Notes: generated from the sequence alone by a model not told the origin. A DNA stretch of 64,000 nt from Lasiosphaeris hirsuta (GCA_030549175.1 JAUKUA010000003.1:1612001-1676000); one strand, 5' to 3'; shown: positions 34,245 to 46,904, counted from the first letter of the stretch. Numbers and translations: made by a program.

Positions 34245-36606
34245 CTAGTTTCCATTGAGCTGGATCCCATCGAGCGGGCTGGCAGGCCCAGATCGCTTCG
34301 TCCTCAAGGTGAGAGGGAATGGATACTCATCAGGATCCTCTTCCTCACTAAGGCATCCAATCGTTAGAAACGGCGCTTTAAGAACTCATAACGGCAAGAA
34401 AAGGGATAAAAAAACTTACGGAAGCTTCCACGCGACGTAGTCCTCAGTACTGAGCCCCTCGCGGCCCTCCTGGAGACTTGCGAAATCGCCGGGGGTCATC
34501 ATGCCTGTCCGGTCACGGGGGGAGCCGGGCACCGAGAAAGGTCGCGAGATCTTATGTTCCACACCTGGAATGAAGTCTTCCTCCTCATCCCCGCTGAACG
34601 ATGTCGGATACGCCCGCCTCAGGGCCAGCTGCCGGGCCTTGACGTATTCCATACCCATGCGCTTCCAGTCAAGCAGGTCGCTGAGGCGCTCTGTCCTGTT
34701 TCGCTGGTTGATCCGCTGTCTGCGGCTCTTTTGGCAAAACTCTAGCATCTGGGATGTGAGCTGGTTGACCGAGTCATCGACACCCTTGGACCGACGGTCA
34801 ACAATATAGATACCATAGTCGCTTGAGTTCTCAATCAGCTCCTCCATGTAGCAGCCGAAGCCAGAAAGGTTGGTGGTGATGCTCGGCACACCCATCACCG
34901 TACACTCGGCCGGCGTATAGCCCCATGGCTCGTAGTACGACGGGAAAACACCCAAATGGGTACCTCGCACAAAATCATCATAGTCGAGGGGTAGCACGGG
35001 GTTTGCTGAGTTCAAAAATTCGGGGTGGAAGACAATCTTGACCCGGTCGGTTGGGTGATTGAAGAGCTGCACACGGCGAATCTGGTTCAGAATTGGGTCT
35101 TCAGCGTCATTGAGCATGTTGTGCGTGACGATTGGGGGCAAGCCGTGTCTCTTCATGGCGAAGAGACGACGGCGGAGGAGTACGCGATCTTGGCTGGTGA
35201 TTAACTCCTTCTCGTCAGGAAGCGGGTCACCATCGTGCCACTTCAGAGACCGCTCAAAGATGCGCCGCCCAATGCCCCGCTCAATGACATCGACTGTGTC
35301 TCGAAGCGACTTAATCACGGCCTGGCCCTTGAGTGCCTCCACAGTCAACGATGATGTTTGCGCCGGCATGATAACAAATGCGACAACGGTTGTCTTGCTG
35401 CCCGAGCTCTTCAGCCTATGGTTGAGGCGAGCAAGAGATTCTATGAACATGTCGACGCCCTTGTTTCTGAATTCGTAGCGGCCCGCGGTGAAGAAGTAGA
35501 GCGTATTTTCGGGATCAAAGTCATAGTGACCATAGAAGTGGCCGCGGACGAAATCATGGATCTTCTCCTTGGACTGTTGGTGTAGGTTCTGGAATTCGTG
35601 CATGGCTGAGAACTTGGTGACGTTGAGGCCGTTGGGCAGGACGCCATCTGGCTTGCGTTTGAGTAAATGTTCGCTTTCGTAGGCCGTGATATGAGAGACT
35701 GTGGTGAAAACATCGCATGCGTGGGCAGCGGCTCGCTCGATGCAGTATCGGTGATAAATGCCTCGCTTGCCGGCTTCGGCATCGACATCAAACCACTGAA
35801 GGTTGTTGTAGAAGTCAACTGAACCGGCGCATAGATACCGGCCCAGCAAGGTTGCGTGGGTTGTGAAGATGGTGGTGACATCCATCCGGCGCTTCTTGGT
35901 CAACGGCAGGGCAACGCCTGCGAGCCACTCGTGGAAGTGCGCGATGACCGCCTTTTTCTTCTCGTGACACACGAACTATTGCAGTGTCAGCTTGCTGATC
36001 GCCTCCGCTGTAAGGGGTAGGAATTTACCTCGCCAAGGAACCATGCGACAAGATAGCCAAAAACAACGGCATCGTTGGTCTCTTCATCATTGTCAGGAGA
36101 CGGGATAGACGCCACGTTCCACAGGTCTGCCTTCCACTCGTTCATATAGCCAGCCGCCGACTTGAGGTCGAACAGGAGGACTCTTGGGGCACCCTCGATT
36201 AGCCACCGGCCATATATGATGCCAATGCCGCGCTCCTTCATGGCATTAATAGTCGCAGCGAGCTCAAGGTTGGTGGGCTCCATCTCCTCCACCTCAACGG
36301 CAGCCTAAGGAGGTCAGTAACCCAACCTAGAGGACAAGGTGTGAGGAGCGCTTACCGATTGGTGGTTGAGTGGCCCGATGAGGGTGTAGCGATCGCCATA
36401 TTCAGCGGTGGTCACTGGAGCCTTGGATTTAAGAACCGAGTAGATTCCACCGACTGTGCAGCATTGTCAGTAAACCCCATAACGGGTTGGTTTATGCTAA
36501 CAGAAACTCAATCGTACGTACCTCGATGGGCGACTTCTGTCGCAATCTCAAAAAGGAGGTGGTTCTTGACTTCGCGCGGCGCGCGGTCGGCATCTTCGCT
36601 CGCCAT
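34245..36606 (-). CDS. gsn: Glycogen [starch] synthase (GT3)
   Basis: Transfers glucose from UDP-glucose to glycogen in the cytosol, extending primers made by glycogenin. Minus-strand exons are 36606-36522, 36453-36356, 36304-36029, 35975-34420 and 34347-34245 (705 residues, all joins in frame). N-terminus: [16 protein letters not shown] (UDP-glucose site). HFHEWLAG follows, then the E-x7-E catalytic pair in [15 protein letters not shown]. The arginine cluster [13 protein letters not shown] that senses glucose-6-phosphate in yeast Gsy2 is present. The C-terminal SP/TP sites (GSPRD, MTPGD) resemble the inhibitory phosphorylation region. The apparent stop after ..VAWKLP is intronic: CC|GTAAGT is a donor, and the last exon adds [20 protein letters not shown].., the usual fungal end. 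Length matches fungal enzymes. Divergent from the orphan at 39294. Confidence 0.96.
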
Positions 36607-39293
36607 TACAAATCGCGCTCCGGTTCTCGCTTGGAGAGGGCTGCTTCCTTGATAGCTCAATTAGCAGGGATTGCGATGACGGATAGCAATAAAGATGGCC
36701 TTGAAAGACAACCTGTCATTTTGGAGAGCAGGAGTATTTGAAGAAAGGTTGCCACGGACGAGTACATACGAAATATCTTTGGAATGTTGGCAGGAATGGC
36801 CAGCGACCTAAGCTCCTGGTGAGAGCGGATAGCAGTTGTATCACGCCGGATGCAGGGCACACAAGTACTTTCGCAGGAATTGGCGTGTTCTTGGGCAGCA
36901 GCAAAGCACGCAAAGGTTGCGCGGGTTGAAATAGGTAGGTAGTAAGAATAGCACCGCCGTGAGGAGAATCACAGGTCACAGGACGGTGGACGAGGACGAC
37001 GAGAGAAGGGAGAGAGTCCTGAGCCGATGCCTTTGCCGCAGACGGAGCAGGTAGGCGGGAGGTGAAGAAGGAGGCGTTGTTGGTTGGACAATTGCGGCAG
37101 TGACGCTAGAGATAACTTACCTGGCTGCAAGCTAGGTTTATACCACTGTGGATCCCTGTTCCGCTGCAAGAGACCGGGGAGCTGTTCGGAGCTACTGCAG
37201 CATTTGGCCACCGTCGCGCAGCCTGCAGATTGTGCAGTGGGCGTGCAGCGAGCGCTAGCAGGACTCGAGCAGGCTCAACAGCATCGGCAGCATGGGTTGG
37301 CGGGGCATTTTGCTGCGAGCCTGGTCGCAGGTGGTGATGCGGGTGGTAATGAGCGAACAAGATGGAGCAAAAATCGAGAGAGATCGAGGCGAGGTACCTT
37401 GGCCTCCGTCGCAAAACGTGTGACTTGCTTCTCCGCGATCACAGAGCTGATCTACACGTTTTGCCGCCGCCTACTCTCGCCAGCTCGTAGTGTCCCCCAT
37501 ACAAGAATGACAGGGCGGGAGAGAAACCACGTCGACAACAGCCTCCCGTTTGCAAGGATTTCATATTACATACGAATGTTTTCCGCTGGGCTGGCCTCGG
37601 CTGGCAGGGAGACTGAGAGAGAGCTCTCTACTACTAGTCTCTAGTCTGCAAGCAATCAGAAAATTCCTCCGGACTCGGTCCGCAAGGGTCCAAAAGGCCT
37701 TCAGCCACTCGAGGGCACACCCGAATTCCTGCATTCCTCCCTCTTCATCCCAGCCAGTGCCCGCTTCCCTCCCACAGCCGATGCTCAGACGATTTCGTAC
37801 CGTCGCATGCCGCGCGGTCCGCGACCGGCGCCTGGCCGTTTTTGCGGCCGTTCTACCGTGCAGAAAGATCTTCGCTTTTGCCTTGCGTCATTTGCGAATT
37901 AGCCCATCAAGTTGCGGGCGCAACCTAGTCTATGTGTTGAATCCACTATGTATGTACCTATCTAGGTAGCGATTTGTACCTCGGTAGCACTCGAGCTCCC
38001 CTAAGTCAGGGAGCTCGGAGCTTACCTGCTGAGTCAGCCTACCTATGACGACAAGCTAGCTGCGGGACACCCCGCAGGTCTCGATGCGACGGATGCCGCA
38101 GACGTCAATTCCGCAAGAAGAAAAGCGCAGCTCGAGCTGATTCGTCGACGCCGTTTCTCTGTGCTCTGTGATTTACCGCGTTACCGCGTTTCGCCCTCAA
38201 CGGCGGGGACTGCACGGTGCAACGGGTGCTGGTATCCGGGCCAACAATCCGAAAAGCCAGGCCTTGCTATCAACGCCCTCGGCTCAGGCAATGGATGGAA
38301 TGGGAAATGACGATAGAAGAGGCGCCGGTGACTAACAGAATCGATATACCTATAGAGTACTTTTCTTGATACGAGAGACAAGCTCTGCACAGGAGGGTGT
38401 CGAAATGGCTCGATGAAAATGCCACTGGGGTACCGTATTCGCCATGGGTGCGACTGACTGCCTAATCTATTCGTCCATTGCAGGCGGATACTTATCGATT
38501 GATTGCGACTTTTTCCGACACATGTTGCGACGCTGCTTGTTCTGCCGCTATTGTAAAGAGTTTTCTCAACCAAATCCCTAGAAATCCCTCCGGCCTTTCT
38601 GCTTTCTGCCTTCCGCCAAGGGGCCAAGAGCCGAGACTCAGGTCCGGCCTAATAATAGAGCGATGGGAAAGGTTGAGTCCAGCTGTCCGACAATCGCCTT
38701 CCGCATATATATTGCCTTTGTTTCGGCGCACAATAGGCCGAGTCAACAAAGAACTGAGACTGAGCGCTGGCCAACCTCGGCCTCTGGGCTAATTTACTTC
38801 GCGACCTCAGTACACAGGTGGACAAGTTACGACTAGTGTTCCAAAAAGGACTGATGGCATGTGCGGTCTTTCTATTGCATGCCTCGGCCGCCGTTGAATG
38901 TGTCGCGTAGCTATTACATTGCACTCCGTTGCGCGAGCAAACTTGAAGCTGCTTGTCACCTGCGGGCACTCGACAAATCTGGGCGCTGGGGCTGTACTGG
39001 GTCACCAGGCTGATAATGCCTCGTCACCAGACACTGCAAGACAAGGAAAGACCGATATATTTCATTGTCGTTCAATAATAATAATAGACTTGCCAACATA
39101 GGCCGAACAAAGAAGGTTTACCGTATATAGTCGTGGCCGCTGCCCTGACCATTGCCGAGCCCAATATCTAACGGACCTCAAGACGCAAGCTTACCTGCCA
39201 TTTCACGCCGCACAGTAAACATATTCTTTCCTGTCTTCTCTACCCACATATATTGGTACTAGATATTGACGGAAGTCAACTCAACAAGACACA
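36607..39293. other. Divergent intergenic region (glycogen synthase / orphan gene)
   Basis: 2.7 kb of shared upstream sequence. A 186-codon frame at 37084-37644 has no domain and is not called. A near-perfect inverted repeat lies at 37993-38016. A/T-rich AATAATAATAATAG occurs near 39075. Confidence 0.5.
37993..38016. repeat. 8-bp inverted repeat, possible hairpin or protein site
   Basis: GAGCTCCC and its exact reverse complement GGGAGCTC are separated by 8 bp (CTAAGTCA). Each arm contains the SacI-like palindrome GAGCTC. Confidence 0.7.
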
Positions 39294-39534
39294 ATGCCTA
39301 GAGGAGGGCGCCACAGGATCAACCACGACAGCAGAGAAAATAGCAACGGAGGGAACGGCTACAGGGGGAACAACGGAAGAAACGGAGGGAACGGCAATGG
39401 GGGAAGTAACAGCGGAAGAAACGGCAACGAGGGGAACAACAACGGGGGAAATGGTGGTGGGAGGAACAACAACGGAGGTGATAATTCGAGGGGAGGTTAC
39501 AAAGGCAAAAGACATGATGGACGAGGAAATCATG

Positions 39535-39579
<45 letters not shown>

Positions 39580-40055
39580 GCAACAACAAAAACCAGAGCC
39601 AGAACCAGAATCGGGGCCAAAACTTCAGCCTCAAATTTGTCGAAGGCATCCACACCAAGGATCTTGAACGATGGGATCAAACGAGCATCCACCAACAGCT
39701 TTTGGCCCTGTCAGATGCCAAGCTCGCTCACTACAAGGTAAATCACCAGGCCTTCCACGCCGGCTTCGCGCAAGACGGATCTGGCCACATTGGTCGCCTT
39801 GGGCTCTGGGATCTCCTTGACCACAATGCCCAGCCACCACTCGGATTCTGCAACTTCCTGCACGAGGTAGGCATCAAGTACGACCTGGACGGGGATGCCA
39901 TCTTCTCAGACTGTCCAGACGTGTGCGATTGTCTGACTGGCAATTACCGTATTCCAGAGTGCTTCCTTCGGGCATTCTTTTACCTGCTTTGCTCGTCCAA
40001 CTATCGGAGAGGCAAGCTTGCAGAGCTTCAGCCGAGAACAAGCAATCGGAATTGA
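39294..40055 (+). CDS. Asn/Gly-rich low-complexity orphan protein
   Basis: Single-exon frame of 253 residues; start ACACAATGCC has A at -3. Residues 1-80 are Asn/Gly/Arg-rich (RNGGNGNGGSNSGRNGN-like), then an unbroken Asn run encoded by (AAC)n and a Gln/Asn segment to about 110. The rest, about 111-253, is non-repetitive and looks folded: FVEGIHTKDLERWDQTSIHQ, NFLHEVGIKYDLDGDAIF, then a Cys-rich stretch (SDCPDVCDCLTGNY..) and a hydrophobic FLRAFFYLLCSS. The repeat keeps other frames open, but only this frame stays open through the non-repetitive half, which is the main argument for it. I recognise no family. The N-terminus resembles prion-like or RNA-binding RGG/NGG domains; that is inference. 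Confidence 0.62.
39537..39591 (+). repeat. (AAC)n trinucleotide repeat, coding
   Basis: About 15 AAC units with one AGC interruption encode the Asn run in the orphan protein. Confidence 0.92.
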
Positions 40056-42549
40056 GTTGTCGAGTAAACAAATGGCTGTATGGTAATTTGCAAGGAATAC
40101 TAGTGCCTAGACTCTCAACACCTATTGTAAGTTTTTCTGTAAGATGCATATCGGCACTTCTGTAACAATAGAATAGGGCATGGAACCAGTGATAATATGG
40201 ACGAGCGTGCATTCTATGGCAGTCTTCCATCCCAACCACCACGGACTTCAAAAGCTCTGAGCCCTAATACATGAAACATAAGATAATCTTGTTTTATACA
40301 AAACACTTCAAAACAAAATATTGTTCCCACTACAGCTTCTTCGTCAAAACTCCAGTGAAAAATGGACATCCCGGCTTCTTTGACGTTCATCTAGCGCCTG
40401 TGACCAATGCCAAGCAGCTGGCAACTAATGCTTTTCTACAAACGGTCCGTGCACGATTGATCACGGGTTTCGGCTAACGACTAAACTTCGGCTGCACCTA
40501 GGCCTCACAGGTTTGTCGGCTGCATTACCACACCTTTCCCATTTCCTTCTCCAGCTCAATAACAAGCAGGCTGATTTGAGCGCCTATCGGTCAGCAGAGG
40601 ATCTCGCAATTGATCAGAAATCCGATTTCGAAGAGAATATCATCGCCATATTCCTCTCTTTCTAATACTATCTTTTCCCTACTTCAAATCGATGGCTAGG
40701 AACGCGATGGACGGGATGTGCGGTCTCACCGCGTTGAATGCGGGGCTTCCGCAGCCAGGCGGTCAAATTTTGGCCTCGATTTCCGACTTATTTTTCGACT
40801 AAAACTCCACGACTTGCCCTCGGCCAGCTGCTGCCGTGATGAACATCTGCAGTCTAGGAGGATACCTTGACTGCTACTCTTTCCAGGAGGATGGAGTGGC
40901 GCGCCGTCGAAGGCGACCGTGCAGATTGGAATTCAGCGCCAGTTGGTCGCTGGCTGTCGTCAACTTCTACAAAATCCAGCACCGAAGCTCGCTGAGCTAC
41001 CGTTAATGTCGTTGCAAACGGTCCGAGCATCAGACGCCCTGGGTGGCTTATGATGAATGCTTTTGCTGCGCGGCATATCCGTCCTTGGCTAGAGCTCGCG
41101 AAGCATAGCTGCACTCGCATCAGCTTCCTTGAGCCATCCTTACTTTGTTCCACCCAGACCTGTCGCACACGTCTATGGAAGTTGGCACCGATGTGCTGGC
41201 TCACCAAATCTGCAGGGGGATGATGTTGCGGCTGGTCTGATGACATCGCATGGAGGGGCGGAATACGGCTTCTAAGATCTTCCAATATCAAACTTCGGAT
41301 GGAGGGAAGACTTGCCCCGCCGCCAGATCATGGCTACGTTATGGTTGTTCTGGGCTCGGTCTTATCCCACGCGGTCACTTTACCACAGCGCTGCCCGGGT
41401 AGCCTCAAGGGCCGACGGTGGCCTAGTCATAAAGCCCGTCGGTGTGGATAATTGCTCTCTAATTTATGTGCCAGGGCCGGCTGGGTGTATTGGTTTCGAT
41501 TGACTGACGGCGTGGATGAAGAATTTGGTATACATCCTATGGGGCCCTGGGTTGAGCTGATGGGGGAAGTGCAGGCTGGGATTGGATTTGGAGTGCCTCG
41601 TAAAGCGCATCTTGCGCCGTATGTAGTGGTCTTGCTGCTTGATGATCAAGTGTTCTGCAACGGTCCGAAGCATTTTGCTCGGCCGCCATGCAGCCGCAGA
41701 TTGGATGGTCCGGAAGAGGAGCTTCTGAACTCGGGGAGTCGCTTTGATACGCAGAGTTGGCGTCGGGTTCTTTGTGGACGCCCTTCTGGAAGGCGTGCTA
41801 GCCTCAACGTCCCAGGCGATTGAGAAGCGCATGGAAGCAAGTGCAGAGCGCTGCGATGCACGCAGGGCTGAGGGAGGGCTATCCACACTACAGCAGCCCG
41901 AGGGTTGGACGGCGCTGTTCCCGTTGATTTCGGCCAAGGTTGATCGTGGCCAAGCCGGTCAATCCATTATCGAACGGTCTCCGATTTCAGAATTCGGCGG
42001 CAGCGGAGGTTGACCGCCTACCACGTCAATTTAGGAACGACCAGCTTTTGGCGACCATTTGATCTGGCTCCGCTGCCACCTAGGTAGAGCCCACCCAACA
42101 CTGGACGTCGACTTCGCAGATACACCCGACCTCCAACCAGCAGTCCCTGCGCGCCAGCCAGTCGACATTACTCCGCGCAAACACTGATATCCAGTATTCT
42201 AGGATTGAACCCCCCCCCCCAAAAAAAAATAACCCGTACGGACCAGCACTACAGGATATCAGCCAACTTCTTTCGTTTAACCCGCCTGCACATAATTCTC
42301 CATTCTTCGCTCCCTTATTCTGGACGACTTACTCGACATTGTCCCGACTAAGGCTATTATCGCCACATCTAATCGCTATTGCACACGGCCAAGACTCTGC
42401 GACCAAGGTTTGAGGGCGAGAAGAGCTGAGGCCGACGGGCGCGCTGATGTCCTGACGCCCTGAATGCGCAACCCCCAATCCCCCGCACACTGTTTCGCGT
42501 CCACGGTGGGCTTGGTGGGCTGCTCCAGCACGCGTCTAGCGGCTGAGCC
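40056..42549. other. Intergenic region upstream of CTK1-like gene
   Basis: 2.5 kb without a supportable gene. Several mid-sized frames at 40854-41291 (-), 41452-41823 (+) and 41464-41937 (-) overlap and have no recognisable features. A C11 run followed by A9 lies at 42210-42229, in the probable leader of the kinase gene. Confidence 0.5.
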
Positions 42550-45500
42550 ATGGCCAGCGATCCCTGTCTCTCGGCTAAGCTGCCGCCTGGGCCAACTAAA
42601 ACTCAGATGTCGAATCTTGTGCCGCCGATGGACTTCTCAGCAGCAGGCCCAGCTCACGCAGCGATTTATCGGAGTCGAGATGCTGCTGCAATGCCAAATG
42701 GCCGCCGCAGCCAACGAGACCTCCCGCGCCGCCATCCCAGCCAAAATGACCTCAACTTCGGCATGACTACTTCACGAAGATCCATCTCGCCTGCCGCTGC
42801 TGTTGTGAACAGGTCTTCTGAATTTCTGAGTGAGCGAGAACGAGATCGGGACATAGAGCGAGAACGAGAGCGAGACCCAGCGAACCACCACCGCCGCCAG
42901 CAGAGCAGACCTCGTGGTCGATCCATCGAACCATCGCACCCCTCTTCCCAGCATCGACGCCATTCGAGACGTCGTAGCCCAGAGCATACCGGTCGTCCCT
43001 TCCACCCGTCCCATCATCCGCCACGCGGTCACCGAGACTACTCGCGCGATCAGCCTCGTGGTCGCGATATTGGCCGGTCTCCTGACCGACGACCCCCTGG
43101 CTCAGGCCCGCCTGGTCGTCGAGGGGACGCTAACCCGCGTCCGATTCGCAGCCCGCAACGCGGTGCATCGCGATCTCCCGTGCCCAACAAGCGTCCTCGC
43201 AGCCGGGGCCCGTCATTTGGTAGGTCGCAGCCGAAGAAGCCCCGACGGGACCGCAGCCCGAGAGAGTTAGAAAAGGGTGAGCCAAAATCTCTGCAGCTGC
43301 CTAACGAGCACCGAGGGGGAGCCCCTCCGAGCCCCCGAAGACTTCCTTCCCCTGAGCATCGCCATCATCGCGACCATCGGCCCAGACCAAAGAGGCGCTC
43401 GGGCCGCTCCAGATCCCCAACTCCCCCTTCCCGCCGACGCAGGTCACCCTATCCTCAGGACGCTGCTCGTCAGGGGAGCGTATCTCCTAAACATCAGGCA
43501 CGTTCTCCACTACTAGCTCATCCGTATCGGTCGGCATCACGCCCACGCAGTCAGCCTTTCCAACGGGGAAGTCGGCCACCCACTTCATCCGATACTGGGT
43601 CCGGTCGTAGACAAAGTCTCGACCGTGCACCAGTTGGTGCTTTCCCGCCTGGCTCTCCGCGAGATCGCCGCCATTCCAAGTCAAATCGGAAAGGTAGAAA
43701 TCGCGACGACTCGAGATCCTCCAAGAAGTTTGACCCTGTATCGGGAGCGAATAGTGTTGAAGTGAATATGGCAGCAAGAGGTGGCTATCGTGGAGGTTTC
43801 AACTCCCAGCCGGGCTATCCCAAAGGGCCGTACAATGATCCTCGTGGCTATACACAGTCTTCGGGACACGGAACGCCCAATTCCTCATTTCACGGGTCGC
43901 CCTCCGCTCAATCGCCCTTTGGTGGTAGTGGGCGGGGTTGGAGTGGTCAACAGCAATTCCCCCCTCAAAGGTTAGTGACCAATCTCCCCCCTTGATCCTC
44001 CACGATGGATTATCTAGCTCACATACCGCATCAGTCAATATCAACCTCCGTACCCCCATAGCAATTATGGCCCCCCCACCGGCCCACAGAGCCAGTATCA
44101 GGCGCACTCCCCGCCTTATCCTCCAAACGGGCCTTCGTCCCAATATCCATCAGGGCCATATCGCGGTATTCATCGAGGTGGGCCTGGTGGGTTCCGGGGC
44201 AGTGGGTTTGGGTCTGGCCGAGGCCGAGGCAACTTCAAGAATACACAGTGGAATTCCAACGCACCAAACAATAATGCCCGAAGTCAATTTGGGTCGGGTG
44301 AAGAAACTGAACCATCGCATGCTAGCGGTCATTCATCTCCTAACTACCACGCTAATACCGCACAAGACGACGCTGAGGATGTGCACATGGAAGACAGCGA
44401 TAACCCCTTCCGGCCCTCCAAGGATCTGCAGGTTGAGGATACCAGCAAATCGGATCAACCCAAAGAGGATCAGATGCAACCCCCAAGCCGCGAACCCCCG
44501 ACCGGGCCACAGTCTCAGACGCCCAACAAGTTCAGTTTTAGTATGAAGAACGCAACTAAACCTATTGTGGCAGCACCAAGACCCGAAATATCCTCAAAGT
44601 TTAACGCAGCTCCGCCGTCTCGGGATTCCGCCCAGAAGACTTCGCCTAAGCCACCGCCAAAGCCCGACCGAGACCGGGACCGGGACCGCGAACGAGATCG
44701 CGAACGAGATCGTGACCGTCAGCGAGACCGTGACCGGGATCGTGACCGGGATCGGGACCGGGATCGTGACCGAGATCGAGATCGGGACCGAGAACGTGGA
44801 GTGTTCCCCAAGAATGTTCCGACAGAGCCAGCGTCGGCGAGAGCTCGTCCGAGTGAGCGGAGACCACCACCGGAGCAGAGCAGGGCACCTGAGCCGATGT
44901 CCAGAACACGGAAGGTGAAGAAGATTGTGAGGCGGCTCAAAGAAAAACCAGTCCTACCTCCAGACCTCGCAAAGTCAAAGTCGGTCTTTTTCCGGAAACC
45001 CGGAAACGAGTCGGTGATCGGTTCAGGCACTTACGGTAAGGTGTTCAAGGGTCTGAACGTCTACACCAAGAAGCTCGTGGCTCTGAAAAGGATTCGCATG
45101 GAAGGGGAGAGGGACGGTTTCCCCGTGACAGCTGTGCGGGAGATCAAGCTGCTTCGCTCATTGAGCCACAAGAATATCGTCCAGCTTCAAGAGGTCATGG
45201 TCGAGACCAACGAATGCTTCATGGTTTTCGAGTATCTGGCACATGACCTGACGGGCCTACTCAACCATCCCAACTACTCACTTGAGCCGGCGCACAGGAA
45301 AGATCTAGCGCAGCAACTTTTCAAGGGGCTGGATTACCTCCACACGAGAGGGGTTTTGCATCGCGATATCAAAGCTGCCAACATTCTGGTCAGCAACGAA
45401 GGCGTTCTCAAGCTTGCCGACTTTGGATTGGCACGCTTCTATGCCAAGCACCATCAGCTTGACTATACCAATCGCGTCATCACCATTTGGTACAGATCCC

Positions 45501-46317
45501 CTGAGTTGCTGCTGGGGGAGACGCAATATGGCCCAGCAGTCGATATATGGAGTGCCGCTTGCGTAATGGTCGAAATATTCACCAAGCGCGCCATCTTTCC
45601 GGGTGATGGAACCGAGATCAGTCAGCTGGAGAAGATTCACTCGATACTTGGAACACCTAACCGAACCGACTGGCCGAATCTCGTTGAGATGCCCTGGTTT
45701 GAGCTACTCAGACCCAACTACCGCAAATCTAGCGTATTCGCGGAGAAGTACAAGGAAATATTAACGCCTCATGCCTTCGGCCTCCTTTCAGCAATGTTTC
45801 AATATGATCCTGCCAAGCGACCCACTGCCGCTGAAGTACTGGAGCACCCTTACTTCACCACGGAACAACCAGCGCCGCGGCAAGCAATTGAGTACGTCTA
45901 CTTGATCCCCTTTCCTTTGTTCATACTGACCTTTTGTCAACCAGGCTCAAGGATATTGACGGAGAGTGGCATGAATTCGAATCAAAGGCCCTCCGACGTG
46001 AAAACGAGAAAAAGGAGAAGGAGGCGCGTCGGATTGCCCGTGAGGGCACTGCCGGGGGCGGTCGCGAGAAGGACCGAAAACGCCCCAACGAAGCTACCGA
46101 TGCCCAACGAGAATCCAAGCGCCCACACGTCGATGGAGAAGGCAGACTCCACAAACCAGGCCGTGAGGGTCAACCCCCAAAGCCAAGAGGCAACGAGGCA
46201 CAACAGGTCATGCCTCAAGTATCACAGCTCCCCGTTGGAGGACATACAAAGCCAGATCAGGTTTCATCAAGCTCTGTCACAGCTCGCTCTGGCTCTCAAG
46301 GTCAAGGCAAGGCCTGA
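42550..46317 (+). CDS. ctk1: CTK1/CDK12-type cyclin-dependent kinase (RNA Pol II CTD kinase)
   Basis: Catalytic subunit of a CTDK-I-like kinase that phosphorylates Ser2 of the RNA polymerase II CTD in the nucleus. Exons 42550-43970, 44035-45891 and 45945-46317 give 1216 residues in frame. The long N-terminus is Arg/Ser/Pro-rich like an SR domain (RSPxR, SRSP), followed by a Gly/Pro/Gln-rich stretch and an Arg-Asp/Arg-Glu dipeptide run (44665-44797). The kinase domain spans about 800-1090: IGSGTYGKVFKG, PVTAVRE (the PSTAIRE-equivalent helix; CTK1/CDK12 have PITS/AIRE), HRDIKAANIL, DFGLAR, and the T-loop NRVITIWYRSPELLLG. The C-terminal LKDIDGEWHEFESKALRRE.. helical tail is typical of fungal CTK1. 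The N-terminal start could lie further downstream, as the region is low complexity. Confidence 0.92.
44665..44797 (+). repeat. Coding repeat for Arg-Asp/Arg-Glu dipeptides
   Basis: A near-perfect hexanucleotide repeat (CGNGAC/CGNGAT with some CGNGAA) encodes about 44 alternating Arg and Asp/Glu residues just upstream of the kinase domain. Confidence 0.92.
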
Positions 46318-46796
46318 GTTGACCAGCAGGCTATGTGGAAGATTACATATAATAAGCAAAGAGGAACCAAAATCCAACGGGTGGGGACTTGGGGTAATGT
46401 AGGGAACAACAGCTGGCTTGGGATCTCAATGGGTGGGCGGGCAGCGATGATTGTATGACTAAAGGGCAAACCTGTCCAGGTTTATAGGCGCACAGCGCAC
46501 GGTTTTGAGCAGAGATTACAAAGGGGATCCTACTCTTTGTGTATGTGCGAGGCGAGGAATGATGTACTTTGACACTGCTGCCTTGTCTTGTTTTATTTGC
46601 CCTAAGTTGCCAATGGATGTTGATGTGTATGTTGATCACCGGACACAGCTACCTATTCTTTTCAACCCCCGACAAGAATTATATAACAACGCTACGCCCG
46701 GCGCCGCTAGGACCCAGCTATAGCGACGTCTGGCTTACCTCGTTCAAATTTTGTTAATATAGGAGCTACCATGTACATACTATTTATTATAGGTGC

Positions 46797-46816
46797 AAAA
46801 AAAAAAAAAAAAAAAC
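46797..46816. repeat. A20 homopolymer
   Basis: Uninterrupted run of about 20 A in the CTK1-MFAP1 intergenic region, about 90 bp before the 5S fragment. Confidence 0.9.
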
Positions 46817-46904
46817 TGGGGTCTCGTATTAGAACACTCAGCAGCTCTGGCATTTCCTACAGTACCATTCCACATATCATTTGTGATCCTGTAGCCCAGT
46901 GACT

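Noticed and set aside
34416..34420. Apparent truncation of glycogen synthase at ..VAWKLP
   Set aside because: The stop is part of the donor CC|GTAAGT; the final exon 34347-34245 adds the expected fungal C-terminus.
37084..37644. 186-codon frame in the divergent region
   Set aside because: No conserved motif or splice continuity; lies in promoter sequence.
39253..39741. Thr/Glu-rich frame and an opposite-strand Val-rich frame over the orphan gene
   Set aside because: Both arise from the repeat being open in several frames; they stop in or soon after the repeat, whereas the 39294 frame continues through non-repetitive sequence.
40854..41937. Possible degenerate gene from overlapping frames at 40.9-41.9 kb
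   Set aside because: No frame shows a recognisable motif and the frames conflict on both strands.
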